A stretch of DNA of 45,676 nt, from the NCBI RefSeq assembly GCF_030538695.1, contig NZ_JAUNTN010000026.1, positions 1 to 45,676 of the forward strand. Direction: 5' to 3'. Numbering within the stretch: position 1 is the stretch's first letter; each line of letters starts with the position of its first letter. This DNA is from Paracoccus sp. (in: a-proteobacteria) (lineage in GTDB: Bacteria; Pseudomonadota; Alphaproteobacteria; Rhodobacterales; Rhodobacteraceae). Under the pieces are notes generated by a model. The model searched no databases. It saw only the letters and a list, made by a program, of their open reading frames with translations, and was not told the DNA's origin. Position numbers and translations under genes: made by a program. Below, in pieces: positions 1 to 6,962 of this stretch.

Positions 1-53
1 AATAAAACCCGCAGACTCTCGTTATAAACGAGGGAACAAAGGGGGGCAGGTCA
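1..53. mobile_element. Insertion sequence end (left contig boundary)
   Basis: These 53 bases are the exact reverse complement of 45624-45676, and the match stops at the next base. Read outward (minus strand) the sequence begins TGACCTGCCCCCC, a TG-starting terminus of the style seen in IS3-family elements, and contains the palindrome CTCGTTTATAACGAG. I infer that an IS lies outside the window with this end pointing in. The family assignment is tentative because no transposase is visible. Confidence 0.7.
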
Positions 54-92
54 CTAAATTTCTGCGTTGTAAAGCTCCTCCGGTCGCTTTGA

Positions 93-407
93 TCGGGGCG
101 CCACCGCGCCCGTAAAGGGCGACCGCGACACCCGGTCCCTGAAGCACTCCCCGACGATCTGTTCGACTACGCCGACGAGCCCACGCCAGACGGCCGGGAG
201 CGCCGCAGGTCGCCGCTTCGCATCGTCGATGTTGAAGCACTGCCGGTCTTCGACGACTGGCCCGAAAAGGTGCCGATCACCGAGGAAGAACTGCAAATCT
301 TCGAGCGGTATTTCGGCGATGTGCTCGACCGGCTGTTTGGCCCAATCGACGATCCTGACAATCAGGGCTTGTTGCAATTAACATCAGATGGTAACAGTAA
401 GCCATGA
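93..407 (+). pseudogene. 5'-truncated hypothetical gene upstream of the toxin gene
   Basis: An open frame runs from just after a stop at 90-92 to TGA at 405-407, with no ATG, GTG or TTG before position 270. The encoded C-terminal part is acidic and looks coding (for example TEEELQIFERYFGDVLDRLF near the end). Its stop overlaps the next start as ATGA (404-407), so it was probably the upstream gene of the same operon. The missing 5' part was most likely lost when the IS at 1-53 inserted or a deletion occurred next to it. I do not recognise the family. Confidence 0.5.
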
Positions 408-757
408 GCGAGGATCGTGACCCGAGCCTCGACACGCTTCTGGACCTCGACGGACAGGTGCTCGTTGTCGATCCCGAGGGCGGCCATTGGGTGAAGTTCG
501 TTGTCACCCGCGTTCCGGCATCGCCGGAAAAGCCGCACGGCCTCGATTACTCGCTCACGCTTCACGGGCCTTCGGGCGAACGGCTGGTCGGCTTCGATAA
601 CGCCCATCCGGTCGGCCGGGGCAGACGCGGCGAGCCGATGGACCATCGGCACCGCCTCCAGACCGTGAAGCCCTATGCCTACGAGGACGCGGCCACGCTG
701 CTGGCCGACTTCTGGCAGGCGGTGGACGCGGTGTTGAAGGAGCGAGGCGTAACATGA
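404..757 (+). CDS. TumE-like toxin of a toxin-antitoxin pair (DUF6516 family)
   Basis: The 117-residue protein resembles the DUF6516/TumE family, the toxin half of small two-gene modules. Recognisable parts are the N-terminal strand region (DGQVLVVDPEGGHWVKF), the core YSLTLHG...RLVGFDNAH, a DHRHR motif near residues 80-90, and the C-terminal helix DAATLLADFWQAVDAVLKE. Length is normal for the family. The start ATG at 404 overlaps the previous stop, and the stop overlaps the next ATG (754-757), so translation is probably coupled. The toxic activity is inferred from the family; nothing in the sequence shows the biochemical target. Confidence 0.7.
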   Translation: MSEDRDPSLDTLLDLDGQVLVVDPEGGHWVKFVVTRVPASPEKPHGLDYSLTLHGPSGERLVGFDNAHPVGRGRRGEPMDHRHRLQTVKPYAYEDAATLLADFWQAVDAVLKERGVT

Positions 758-1143
758 CCACATTGAAAGTCGGGATTGCCGACTACGAGGAAATGAAGGC
801 CCGCACCATGCGGATTGCCAAGGGCGAGGAAAAGCCGGCGGCGGACGATCCGAAGGTGTGGTTCACGTCCACGGAATCCTTCGCGCAAATCCTGTCCAGC
901 GGGAACCGCGAGTTGCTGCGCGTCATCGACGAGCAGTCGCCCGGCTCGCTGGAGGAACTGTCGCGGATCACCGGGCGGTCGAAGCCCAGCCTGTCCCGCA
1001 CCCTCAAGACGATGGTGAACTACGGCCTTGTCCGCATGGACCCCGGCGAGGGCCAGAAGGTCGTTCCCAAAGTGCTGCATGATCGCGTGGCGCTGGAGCT
1101 GCCACTGATAGAACGCCGGGCCGCGAAAGGAAGCGCGCTATGA
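754..1143 (+). CDS. HTH antitoxin/regulator partner of the TumE-like toxin
   Basis: The protein has 129 residues, with a winged-helix DNA-binding region at about 65-105 (SLEELSRITGRSKPSLSRTL, then a wing-like segment LVRMDPGEG). It matches the general build of the HVO_A0114-type DNA-binding proteins that accompany TumE-like toxins. The expected role is to neutralise the toxin and repress the shared operon. It overlaps the toxin gene by 4 bases at its start and the recombinase gene by 4 bases at its end, so all three are probably read from one transcript. The promoter would lie upstream of the truncated ORF and is not in the window or has been lost. Confidence 0.7.
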   Translation: MTTLKVGIADYEEMKARTMRIAKGEEKPAADDPKVWFTSTESFAQILSSGNRELLRVIDEQSPGSLEELSRITGRSKPSLSRTLKTMVNYGLVRMDPGEGQKVVPKVLHDRVALELPLIERRAAKGSAL

Positions 1144-1829
1144 ATATCCAAAGTCTCCACGTCACTCTGCGCGCCGCGCTCTACCTGCGCGTCTCCACGA
1201 CGCGGCAGGCCGAGCATGACGTGTCGATTCCCGACCAGCGCAAGCAGGGCGAGGCTTATTGCGCCTCGCGCGGCTACCAGCTTGTCGAAACCTTCGTGGA
1301 AGCCGGCGCGTCCGCCACCAATGACCGCCGCCCCGAGTTTCAACGGCTGATCGAGGCGGGCACGTCCAAACCCGCGCCTTTCGATGTCGTCGTGGTCCAT
1401 TCGTTCAGCCGATTCTTCCGCGATCACTTCGAGCTGGAGTTCAACGTCAGGAAGCTCGCCAAGAACGGCGTCAAGCTGGTTTCGATCACACAGGAAATGG
1501 GCGACGACCCCATGCACGTCATGATGCGGCAAATCATGGCGCTGTTCGATGAATATCAGTCGAAAGAGAACGGCAAGCACGTCATGCGGGCGTTGAAGGA
1601 GAACGCGCGGCAAGGCTTCTGGAACGGCTCTCTGCCGCCTATCGGCTACGGTCGGTCCTGGGGATGCCGCCAACGGACATCCTTATTCAACCCGCAGCAG
1701 GTTTGTTTCCGGCTGAAAGCCTCGGCAGGCATGACAATCTGCGGCTGTTCAATTCTGGGTCTGAGCGTTCGTCGCGCTTCATTCACGCCAAGCTCTTTGT
1801 GGCCCTTGGTGAGGAATCGGATCATGTGA
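1140..1829 (+). pseudogene. Serine recombinase, truncated after the catalytic domain
   Basis: The N-terminal ~170 residues are a resolvase/invertase-type catalytic domain. The motif YLRVST places the catalytic serine at residue 19, and the conserved stretches FDVVVVHSFSRFFRD and QIMALFDEYQSKEN are present. The family's linker PPIGY is reached at about 1649, but the expected continuation into the recombinase and zinc-ribbon DNA-binding domains is missing. After it the frame reads unrelated sequence to a stop at 1829, so a rearrangement junction lies close to 1650. Intact large serine recombinases have 450-550 residues. The start overlaps the antitoxin stop (ATGA), so this was the last gene of the TA operon. 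Without the C-terminal domain it is unlikely to recombine DNA. Confidence 0.8.
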
Positions 1830-1858
1830 TCTCAGGCAGTATGAATTGCTCGATCTGA
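1664..1858 (+). pseudogene. Fragment of a phospholipase D-like (HKD) protein
   Basis: In a different frame from the recombinase tail, this stretch encodes FIHAKLFVALGEESDHVISGSMNCS. The H-x-K followed by D and then GSxN is the second half-site of a PLD/HKD active motif. Such domains occur in nucleases, helicase-associated proteins and some phage-defence proteins. The fragment starts at the ~1650 junction and its frame ends at TGA 1856-1858, where unrelated leftward coding sequence begins. I see no other part of the gene. An ATG at 1664 exists but is probably fortuitous. Confidence 0.5.
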
Positions 1859-2250
1859 GTTTCAAGGTCTGCAGAAAGCGCGCCGAGGGCTTTCTGAATC
1901 GGAGCAAGCGACCGACTGGACTGAGCCCCTCGAACGGCCATCTGTGCTGCGAATTTCGCCGTTGCAAGGTAATCCAGAACCCGCGTGTGCTCGCTCTCAT
2001 CGTCTTCGACCTGAAGGGACTGTAGCGCGCGGATCGTCCCAAAATGCTGGCGCAGCAATCGCCCAATCAGACGCGGCCACTCAGTGCTATCCTTCGTTTC
2101 CAATGGAAGCACCTGATGTTCTTTCGCTTGTCCGGCAACGGGCATCGCCCCAGCCAGGACAATTTGCAGGAGGGCCCGCAAACGAACCAGTTCAGCTGTT
2201 GTTATCGGGCTGCCCTTCAGCGCCGTTGTTCGCTTCTCAAAGGCCTTCAC
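1822..2250 (-). pseudogene. C-terminal remnant of an unknown leftward protein
   Basis: A minus-strand frame is open from 2427 down to a stop at 1822-1824. The only start codon in it is a GTG at 2250, with no clear ribosome site. Coding character is good from about 2355 down: Ala/Leu/Lys/Glu-rich helical sequence, including AKKYVDAVKAFEKRT and a C-terminal helical stretch. No family is recognised. It is bounded on the right by the start of the DUF3164 homology (~2370) and on the left by the PLD fragment (~1850), so both ends look like rearrangement junctions and this is probably the 3' part of a larger gene. Confidence 0.4.
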
Positions 2251-2369
2251 AGCGTCGACATATTTCTTGGCTGTTGTCGTGACGTGAGCTCGCCGAGCTG
2301 GACTGTTTGTATTGTCAGCAGAATTCAGTCCTTCGGCATCTACATCCTCAACCCTGGCCGGTTCGGTAG

Positions 2370-3197
2370 TTCGGCGACAAGACCTATCTGCAGGATGGGA
2401 AGGGGGCGCTGGTGCCGGTCGAGTTGATCAAGCCGCAGGTGCTGCTCGAGGACGAGACCGTTCGCAAGATTATCGGCTTTGGTCTGGCGCTCAGCGAGCA
2501 GATCGCCCGCTTCAAGGCTCATACTTTTACCGACCTTGGCGACTTTGACGCACTGCTTGCGCAGCAATATCAGGCGACCAAGGGCGGCGCCAAGGGCAAC
2601 CGGACCTATCAGACCCATGATGCGTTGATGAAGGTCGAAATCCGCATTGCAGATCTGATCGACTTTGGCCCCGAGCTCCAGATCGCCAAGGCGCTGGTTG
2701 ATGAATGCCTGAACGAATGGGCAGCAGATGCACGGGCCGAGATCCGTGCCGTGGTTATCGCTACGAACGTGAAGGGGCTCCTTGATGAGCCCGAGTTTGA
2801 CGAGATCGCCGCTAAAAGACTGATCTCCGAGCTTCTGAACAACCTGATCAAGATTCAGGCGGAGCAGGTAGCGATGCAGCGCGCTGTTGCTGCACTTGAG
2901 CAGGAACAGCGACAGGCGGACCAGTTTCAGGCCGAGGCGATCCGTTACAGGCCGAAGAGGACTGAACAGGGTTCGTTCGTGTATGAACTGCAACCCACGC
3001 ATGCAAACGGGGAGCCGATTCACTGCATATGCGCTGCCTGCTATAACAAGAAGATCAAGTCGATCCTGCAGCCGGTTCAGCACAATACCTTTGAATGCGG
3101 GACGTGCGGTGGCCGCGTGTTCATGCCCGACGGACAAGGAAGCGGCATCATGGTCGGCCGTGTGCCGCGTGACGACAGGTTTGATGGGTGGATATGA
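2370..3197 (+). CDS. Chimeric phage protein: DUF3164 N-terminal part joined to a zinc-ribbon tail
   Basis: From 2370 (just after a TAG at 2367-2369) the frame reads DUF3164-type sequence of Mu-like phages: FGDKTYLQDGKGALVPVEL, ALSEQIARFKAHTF, DFGPELQIAKALVDECLNEW. The first usable start is a GTG at 2412, which gives 261 residues. At about nt 2757, after EIRAVV, the usual DUF3164 C-terminus is replaced by a coiled-coil-like segment and then a CxxC...CxxC zinc ribbon (CAAC near residue 208, CGTC some 25 residues on) like that of other phage hypothetical proteins. An in-frame deletion joining two phage genes is the simplest explanation. It lies convergent to the leftward early operon, opposite to the usual arrangement of DUF3164 in that operon. 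Function is unknown. Confidence 0.6.
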   Translation, partial: FGDKTYLQDGKGALVPVELIKPQVLLEDETVRKIIGFGLALSEQIARFKAHTFTDLGDFDALLAQQYQATKGGAKGNRTYQTHDALMKVEIRIADLIDFGPELQIAKALVDECLNEWAADARAEIRAVVIATNVKGLLDEPEFDEIAAKRLISELLNNLIKIQAEQVAMQRAVAALEQEQRQADQFQAEAIRYRPKRTEQGSFVYELQPTHANGEPIHCICAACYNKKIKSILQPVQHNTFECGTCGGRVFMPDGQGSGIMVGRVPRDDRFDGWI

Positions 3198-3202
3198 AGG
3201 CA

Positions 3203-3610
3203 TCACGCAGCCCCTACGATGTGATGGCATGACGGCTGGATGAATAGTCCGCTGACCGGCGTGCCGTTGACTTCGGCGGCACTTGTCACGATTCTGGCTT
3301 TGGCGTTTGCGACCTTGCTGCCATGCCGGAGGATGCTGCGTGCTGCCCGCCAGGCCGCGCGGAAGCTGCCGCGATCAGAGAACCACAGCTGGGTGATGTG
3401 CTCCTCGATCACGTCAAAGGGAAACTCACCAGCAGCCGAGCGTTCGGAAATCTCCTGATCGCTCGCCGTGCAAGCCTCGATGACGCCCCATTTATGGGGC
3501 TCGTCCTGGCTGCGGTCGCGACTGATGTCGGCAAAACCGTTGCCAACAGGAATGATTGAGGGCTGCACGCTAAGGTCAACGCAAGACATCTGGATGTTCG
3601 GGAAAAGCAT
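3203..3610 (-). CDS. Hypothetical protein, third gene of the leftward phage operon
   Basis: It encodes 135 residues. The start ATG at 3610 overlaps the previous stop as TGATG, which argues strongly for this start. The product has no recognisable motif; it contains an aromatic/acidic segment (FDVIEEHITQLWF) and an Arg/Ala-rich helix (FRAAWRAARSILRHGSK). It ends 5 bases from the stop of the convergent chimeric DUF3164 gene, and a junction may have replaced its true C-terminus. Its position places it in the phage early region, but no function can be given. Confidence 0.5.
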   Translation of the reverse strand: MLFPNIQMSCVDLSVQPSIIPVGNGFADISRDRSQDEPHKWGVIEACTASDQEISERSAAGEFPFDVIEEHITQLWFSDRGSFRAAWRAARSILRHGSKVANAKARIVTSAAEVNGTPVSGLFIQPSCHHIVGAA

Positions 3611-4032
3611 CAGGCTATCCTTAAAGTTACGGACGTTTCGCCGTCGGGGCGCTTGACCCCTTCGGGCCAGCTCAGCCCATCGGGCCAGATCGCGCTGAAA
3701 TAGTTCAGGGCGATAAAATGGGTGCTCGGGTGAATCCCGCGGGCCGGATCGCGGCGAACCCGGATTACGGCGCTGACCGCTTTGCGGGTTATTGCCATCC
3801 GTTCGGTGCGCCAGCGGTGCATGGGTCCGCAGCAAGCGGGCGCACTCCGATGCGCCAGGACTGTCCCGGTGCGTGCAGCATAAAGCCGGTCCAGCAGCCT
3901 GATTTGTTGGGCTGCCTCAAATGCGGCGGGTGATGACCGCCCTTTAAGGGCGCTATCAGCGAGAGGCGGAAGGTCCGCCAACTCTGGGCAAATACGAAGC
4001 GCCAGACGGCGACGCAGCGCTGCAAACATCAT
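3610..4032 (-). CDS. Hypothetical protein, second gene of the leftward phage operon
   Basis: It encodes 140 residues and is basic. The start ATGATG at 4032 overlaps the stop of the upstream gene (ATGA at 4029-4032), and its own stop overlaps the next start (TGATG), so the three genes form a tightly coupled unit. The N-terminus reads MMFAALRRRLALRICPELAD. No conserved domain is recognised. By position it corresponds to the small early genes that follow the Ner-like gene in transposable phages. Its C-terminal third is rich in Trp, Pro and Ser and may be poorly conserved. Confidence 0.5.
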   Translation of the reverse strand: MMFAALRRRLALRICPELADLPPLADSALKGRSSPAAFEAAQQIRLLDRLYAARTGTVLAHRSAPACCGPMHRWRTERMAITRKAVSAVIRVRRDPARGIHPSTHFIALNYFSAIWPDGLSWPEGVKRPDGETSVTLRIA

Positions 4033-4274
4033 GCTGCTTCCTTTGACTTGGGGGGACGGGGGACCGAACGTGGCCATTCGAGATCGACAGGCCAATGGGT
4101 TGAGAGCCAGCGCCATGCACGATCTGCCGATTCAAGCGTGCAGCCAAGGCCGCCCCGCAGCCGCGTAACTAACCGCGCACTCCCAACCATTTTGTTGGAG
4201 ATCGTGGCATCAGCGGTGTTTGTGTGCCGGCCGTATGCGTCCACAAGGGTGAGTAACTGGTGCTTGTCGATCAT
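4029..4274 (-). CDS. Small phage early protein, first gene of the leftward operon
   Basis: The protein has 81 residues. The sequence (RLRGGLGCTLESADRAWRWL, then WPVDLEWP) is of a type found beside the repressor in Mu-like phages of Rhodobacterales. It probably folds as a small helix-turn-helix protein occupying the place of Mu Ner. The start ATG (4272-4274) lies directly against the operator at 4275-4290, so there is no room for a normal ribosome site unless it overlaps the operator. Transcription runs divergently from the S24 repressor. A role as an early regulator is inferred from position only. Confidence 0.6.
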   Translation of the reverse strand: MIDKHQLLTLVDAYGRHTNTADATISNKMVGSARLVTRLRGGLGCTLESADRAWRWLSTHWPVDLEWPRSVPRPPKSKEAA

Positions 4275-4290
4275 AGTGTAATTTTACACT
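4275..4290. promoter_or_regulatory. Phage operator O1 (AGTGTAA-N2-TTACACT)
   Basis: The site is a perfect 7+2+7 inverted repeat. It touches the start codon of the leftward early gene (4272-4274). It is one of three copies between the divergent genes and is the natural binding site for the repressor encoded at 4376-5050. Confidence 0.75.
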
Positions 4291-4298
4291 TGATTATA

Positions 4299-4314
4299 AA
4301 TGTTAATTTACACT
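4299..4314. promoter_or_regulatory. Phage operator O2 (degenerate copy)
   Basis: AATGTTAATTTACACT matches the 16-bp operator at 13 of 16 positions. The right half (TTACACT) is intact and the left half is degenerate. Its centre lies 24 bp from that of O1. Confidence 0.55.
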
Positions 4315-4359
4315 GACCTTGAAGCGAGTCAACAGGGGATTGTGCTGATGGTGTTTGTT

Positions 4360-4375
4360 GGTGTAATTTTGCACT
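4360..4375. promoter_or_regulatory. Phage operator O3 abutting the repressor start
   Basis: GGTGTAATTTTGCACT matches the operator at 14 of 16 positions and ends at 4375, the base before the repressor ATG (4376). Binding here would give direct autoregulation. No Shine-Dalgarno sequence separate from the operator is visible, so the repressor mRNA may be leaderless or weakly translated. Confidence 0.65.
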
Positions 4376-5050
4376 ATGAGCGTTCTTGAAACCCTTCTTG
4401 CGCAGGTCGAAGCGCGTCGCACTGATCTGGGCCTGACCCAAGCACAGTTGGGAGAAAGGGCGTTTGGTCGCCCCGATACATCTATTATTCAGAACATGCG
4501 GCGAGGATCGGAACCCACGTATTCCAAGTTATTAGCTTTGTGTGATGCGCTCGGCCTCGAGTTCTACATCGGACCCCCGCGCGATCTCGCGCCGCCCGTA
4601 TCTGTGGAAATTGACGGTGAAGAATACGATGCCGTGCGGCGCTACGATGCGCAGTTCTCGGCTGGTGGCGGTGCGCTGAACGCTGAAGAGCTTGAGGCTG
4701 GTGCGGTTGCATTCCGCCGCGACTGGCTCACCCGCGAGGGCATTTCCGCCAGGGAATCAATGGTTGTCAGCGTCCAGGGTGATAGCATGGCCCCGACGCT
4801 GGATGACGGCGATCTGGTCCTGATCGACAAGCGCCGCAGAAGCCCGCGTGGCCGCCGGATCTATGCTCTGGTCGGTCCCGACGGCGATGCACGGGTCAAA
4901 CGTATCGAAGTCCTGGCCGACACCATGATTCTGCACTCTGATAATGATGCTTACCCGACCGAGTTGGTCCCAACCGCCGACGCCGACCGCTACACGATCC
5001 TCGGTGAAGTGGTATGGCGCGGCCATTCACTGAGGGACGGGGGGGTGTAG
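4376..5050 (+). CDS. S24-family phage repressor (CI/LexA-type)
   Basis: The protein has 224 residues. The N-terminal ~65 residues are a helix-turn-helix domain (LGLTQAQLGERAFGRPDTS). The C-terminal half is an S24 peptidase fold: VQGDSMAPTLDDGDLVLIDK around 135-155 carries the catalytic serine of the SM motif, and the lysine of the Ser-Lys dyad is expected around RGRRIYALVG...ARVKRIE. Proteins of this class hold a prophage silent and cut themselves after DNA damage. Three copies of one 16-bp operator lie between this gene and the divergent early operon. The gene appears intact although much of the phage is gone. It may therefore still regulate the adjacent genes or give immunity to related phages. 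Confidence 0.85.
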   Translation: MSVLETLLAQVEARRTDLGLTQAQLGERAFGRPDTSIIQNMRRGSEPTYSKLLALCDALGLEFYIGPPRDLAPPVSVEIDGEEYDAVRRYDAQFSAGGGALNAEELEAGAVAFRRDWLTREGISARESMVVSVQGDSMAPTLDDGDLVLIDKRRRSPRGRRIYALVGPDGDARVKRIEVLADTMILHSDNDAYPTELVPTADADRYTILGEVVWRGHSLRDGGV

Positions 5051-5127
5051 AGCGTGGGGGATGGGGGGGATGGTTCAAGCAAAGACAGATCGCCCCGCTC
5101 TCTTTGGAGGTTACGGATAGGTCACGC

Positions 5128-5174
5128 TTGACATGTTGATTTTTTTTCCCTCAAATGAGGTCTGAAAAATCAAC
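5128..5174 (+). promoter_or_regulatory. Promoter with nested palindromic operator before the ImmA-type pair
   Basis: A TTGACA -35 box (5128-5133) is followed 17 bp later by TCAAAT (5151-5156) as a possible -10. The -10 sits inside a nested inverted repeat: outer arms GTTGATTTTT (5135-5144) and AAAAATCAAC (5165-5174), inner arms CCTCA/TGAGG (5149-5160). Such symmetry over the -10 suggests repressor binding; the XRE domain of the protein at 5814-6887 is the obvious candidate. A hairpin in the 5' leader is the alternative. Confidence 0.6.
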
Positions 5175-5186
5175 GCGGAGCTTCAG

Positions 5187-5807
5187 GTGAAAGCCTACCC
5201 TTCAGAACCTCTCACCGGCGATAAGGCTGACGCGCGCCTTGAGGCACTTGGCCTAACTCGTGCTTCTCTTCTAGCGACAGCCGATACGGCATTAGCGGCC
5301 GGTCGTGACGTAAGTCCGTTTGCTTTGAAGATGGCACCGGGAATGAACAGGTATCTTGTAGGAGGAGAGAGCCTTCGGGGTGAGCATGTTGGTGACAGAT
5401 GGGAACCTTACCGGCGCGGCAACCTTGAGGGGATCATCAGCCGTGACGGCCAGACTATTGTCTATTTCCAAAACGCAATTTCATGTTGTCAGCTTCATCT
5501 GCCTCAGCCGCGCTCAAAGCGGGGACCGCAGAGCGAAAAAATGTCCTCCATCAACCTTTTCGAAGCAACAGGGATACACCTACCTCACCTAATCAAAGGG
5601 CGTGAGATGAGTTGTGCCGCCGTCTACTATCTACTGGTTGATGATGACGGTCGAGTTGAGCTCTCATCTATGGTAATTGAAGGGGGCTTTTTCACGTCTT
5701 ACGGGGAGCGCATTATACTCCGTGCAGACAGTGATCTTGACCCTGCTGTCATTTTGCCAGAAGAGGCACCGGCACCGGTTCTTGAGATTGCGATTTCTCG
5801 CAAGTGA
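5187..5807 (+). CDS. Hypothetical protein paired with an XRE-ImmA/IrrE protease
   Basis: The protein has 206 residues and starts at GTG 5187, with GGAG at 5177-5180 as ribosome site. No family is recognised. It has no signal peptide or membrane segment; the middle (GIISRDGQTIVYFQNA, AAVYYLLVDDDGRVELSSMV) looks like a mixed beta fold. Only 6 bases separate its stop from the start of the ImmA-type gene, so the two are one operon behind the palindromic promoter. In other two-gene modules with an ImmA/IrrE protease the partner is often the protease substrate or a repressor or toxin. That role here is inference. Base composition is lower in GC than the core genes, which fits a cargo gene of the phage. 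Confidence 0.6.
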   Translation: MKAYPSEPLTGDKADARLEALGLTRASLLATADTALAAGRDVSPFALKMAPGMNRYLVGGESLRGEHVGDRWEPYRRGNLEGIISRDGQTIVYFQNAISCCQLHLPQPRSKRGPQSEKMSSINLFEATGIHLPHLIKGREMSCAAVYYLLVDDDGRVELSSMVIEGGFFTSYGERIILRADSDLDPAVILPEEAPAPVLEIAISRK

Positions 5808-5813
5808 TAACAA

Positions 5814-6887
5814 ATGTTCAATGGAAGCCGACTTTCTGCTGCACGAAAAAGGCGGTCAATGACCGGTAAGGCGCTTGCTAGCCTAGCAGGGCTGGCTCCG
5901 AACACGATTTCACGCCTAGAGCGCGGTATGATCAAGGAGCCATCACAAGAAACGGTCGCCATTCTGGCAAATGCGTTAAACTACCCGATAGAGTTCTTCG
6001 ATGGCTCTGACCTGTGTGACCTTAGTGCGGATAATGTCAGCTTTCGGAGCATGAGCGCAATGTCGGCTGCACAGCGCGACGCGGCAATTACTGCCGGCCA
6101 GTTCGGGGTTCTTTTGCTTGACCGATTGTCCGAGCAATTTAACCTTCCTCTTCTGAACCTGCTTGAGGCTGATCCCGGAACGCCACCAGACGTGGCAGCC
6201 CGCCTCTTGCGGCAAAGATGGGGGCTTGGAGATCAGCCAATTCCTCATATGATTCGCTTGCTTGAAGCAAAAGGCATTCGCGTTTTATCACTGAACGAAC
6301 AAAACCTGCATGTCGATGCATTCTCGTTTTGGGCGAAGGGACAGGCCTATATCTTCTTGAACAATCAGAAGTCGGCTGAGCGCATGCGCTATGATGCCGC
6401 ACATGAGCTGGGACACCTTGTTTTGCATAGGCAAAGCGCTCCGAAGGATACTAGGCAAGGTGAAAAGGAAGCGAACGAATTCGCTGCCTCATTCATCATG
6501 CCTGAGGCTGATGTTAGACTGTATCGTCCTCGAACGGTTTCACCGGCTGCGATTATTAAATCGAAGGCCCGGTGGCGTGTGTCGGCAATGGCGTTGACAT
6601 ATAGGCTTTTTTCACTCCGCTTGCTGACAGAGTGGCAGAATCGCATGCTCTATATTCAGCTGGGGCAGATGGGGTATCGATCTTCAGAACCCCAAGGTAT
6701 TGAACGGGAAACATCTGCCCTTTGGCCAATGATTTTGGGAGCGCTCTGGGAGGACAAGAAAACAAGAGATCACCTTGCAACTGACATAGGGCTACCATTA
6801 GCCGAGGTGAACTCGTTGCTTGATGGCCTGCTGGAGCAGCGGAAGCCACGCCCACCTCGGAATACTCGCCTCTCTGTGGTGAAGTGA
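5814..6887 (+). CDS. XRE-family regulator fused to an ImmA/IrrE zinc protease
   Basis: The protein has 357 residues. The N-terminal HTH (about 5-62) is typical XRE sequence (GKALASLAGLAPNTISRLER). The middle carries the ImmA/IrrE metallopeptidase domain with zinc motif HELGH at 197-201 and the downstream acidic ligand region EKEANEFAASFIMP (about 217-230). The C-terminal ~60 residues form a further helical region. Family members cleave a repressor or partner protein to switch on mobile-element, stress or toxin genes. The gene lies between the phage repressor and the inferred phage end, a usual place for cargo in transposable phages. A Shine-Dalgarno site is not evident, so coupling to the upstream gene is likely. 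Confidence 0.8.
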   Translation: MFNGSRLSAARKRRSMTGKALASLAGLAPNTISRLERGMIKEPSQETVAILANALNYPIEFFDGSDLCDLSADNVSFRSMSAMSAAQRDAAITAGQFGVLLLDRLSEQFNLPLLNLLEADPGTPPDVAARLLRQRWGLGDQPIPHMIRLLEAKGIRVLSLNEQNLHVDAFSFWAKGQAYIFLNNQKSAERMRYDAAHELGHLVLHRQSAPKDTRQGEKEANEFAASFIMPEADVRLYRPRTVSPAAIIKSKARWRVSAMALTYRLFSLRLLTEWQNRMLYIQLGQMGYRSSEPQGIERETSALWPMILGALWEDKKTRDHLATDIGLPLAEVNSLLDGLLEQRKPRPPRNTRLSVVK

Positions 6888-6962
6888 GCGCAGGCTAGAG
6901 CCGGCGTCAAGCCATGCGGAAATCACATAGCTCGACGCCGTCACACACACTATGCTGAAGGC

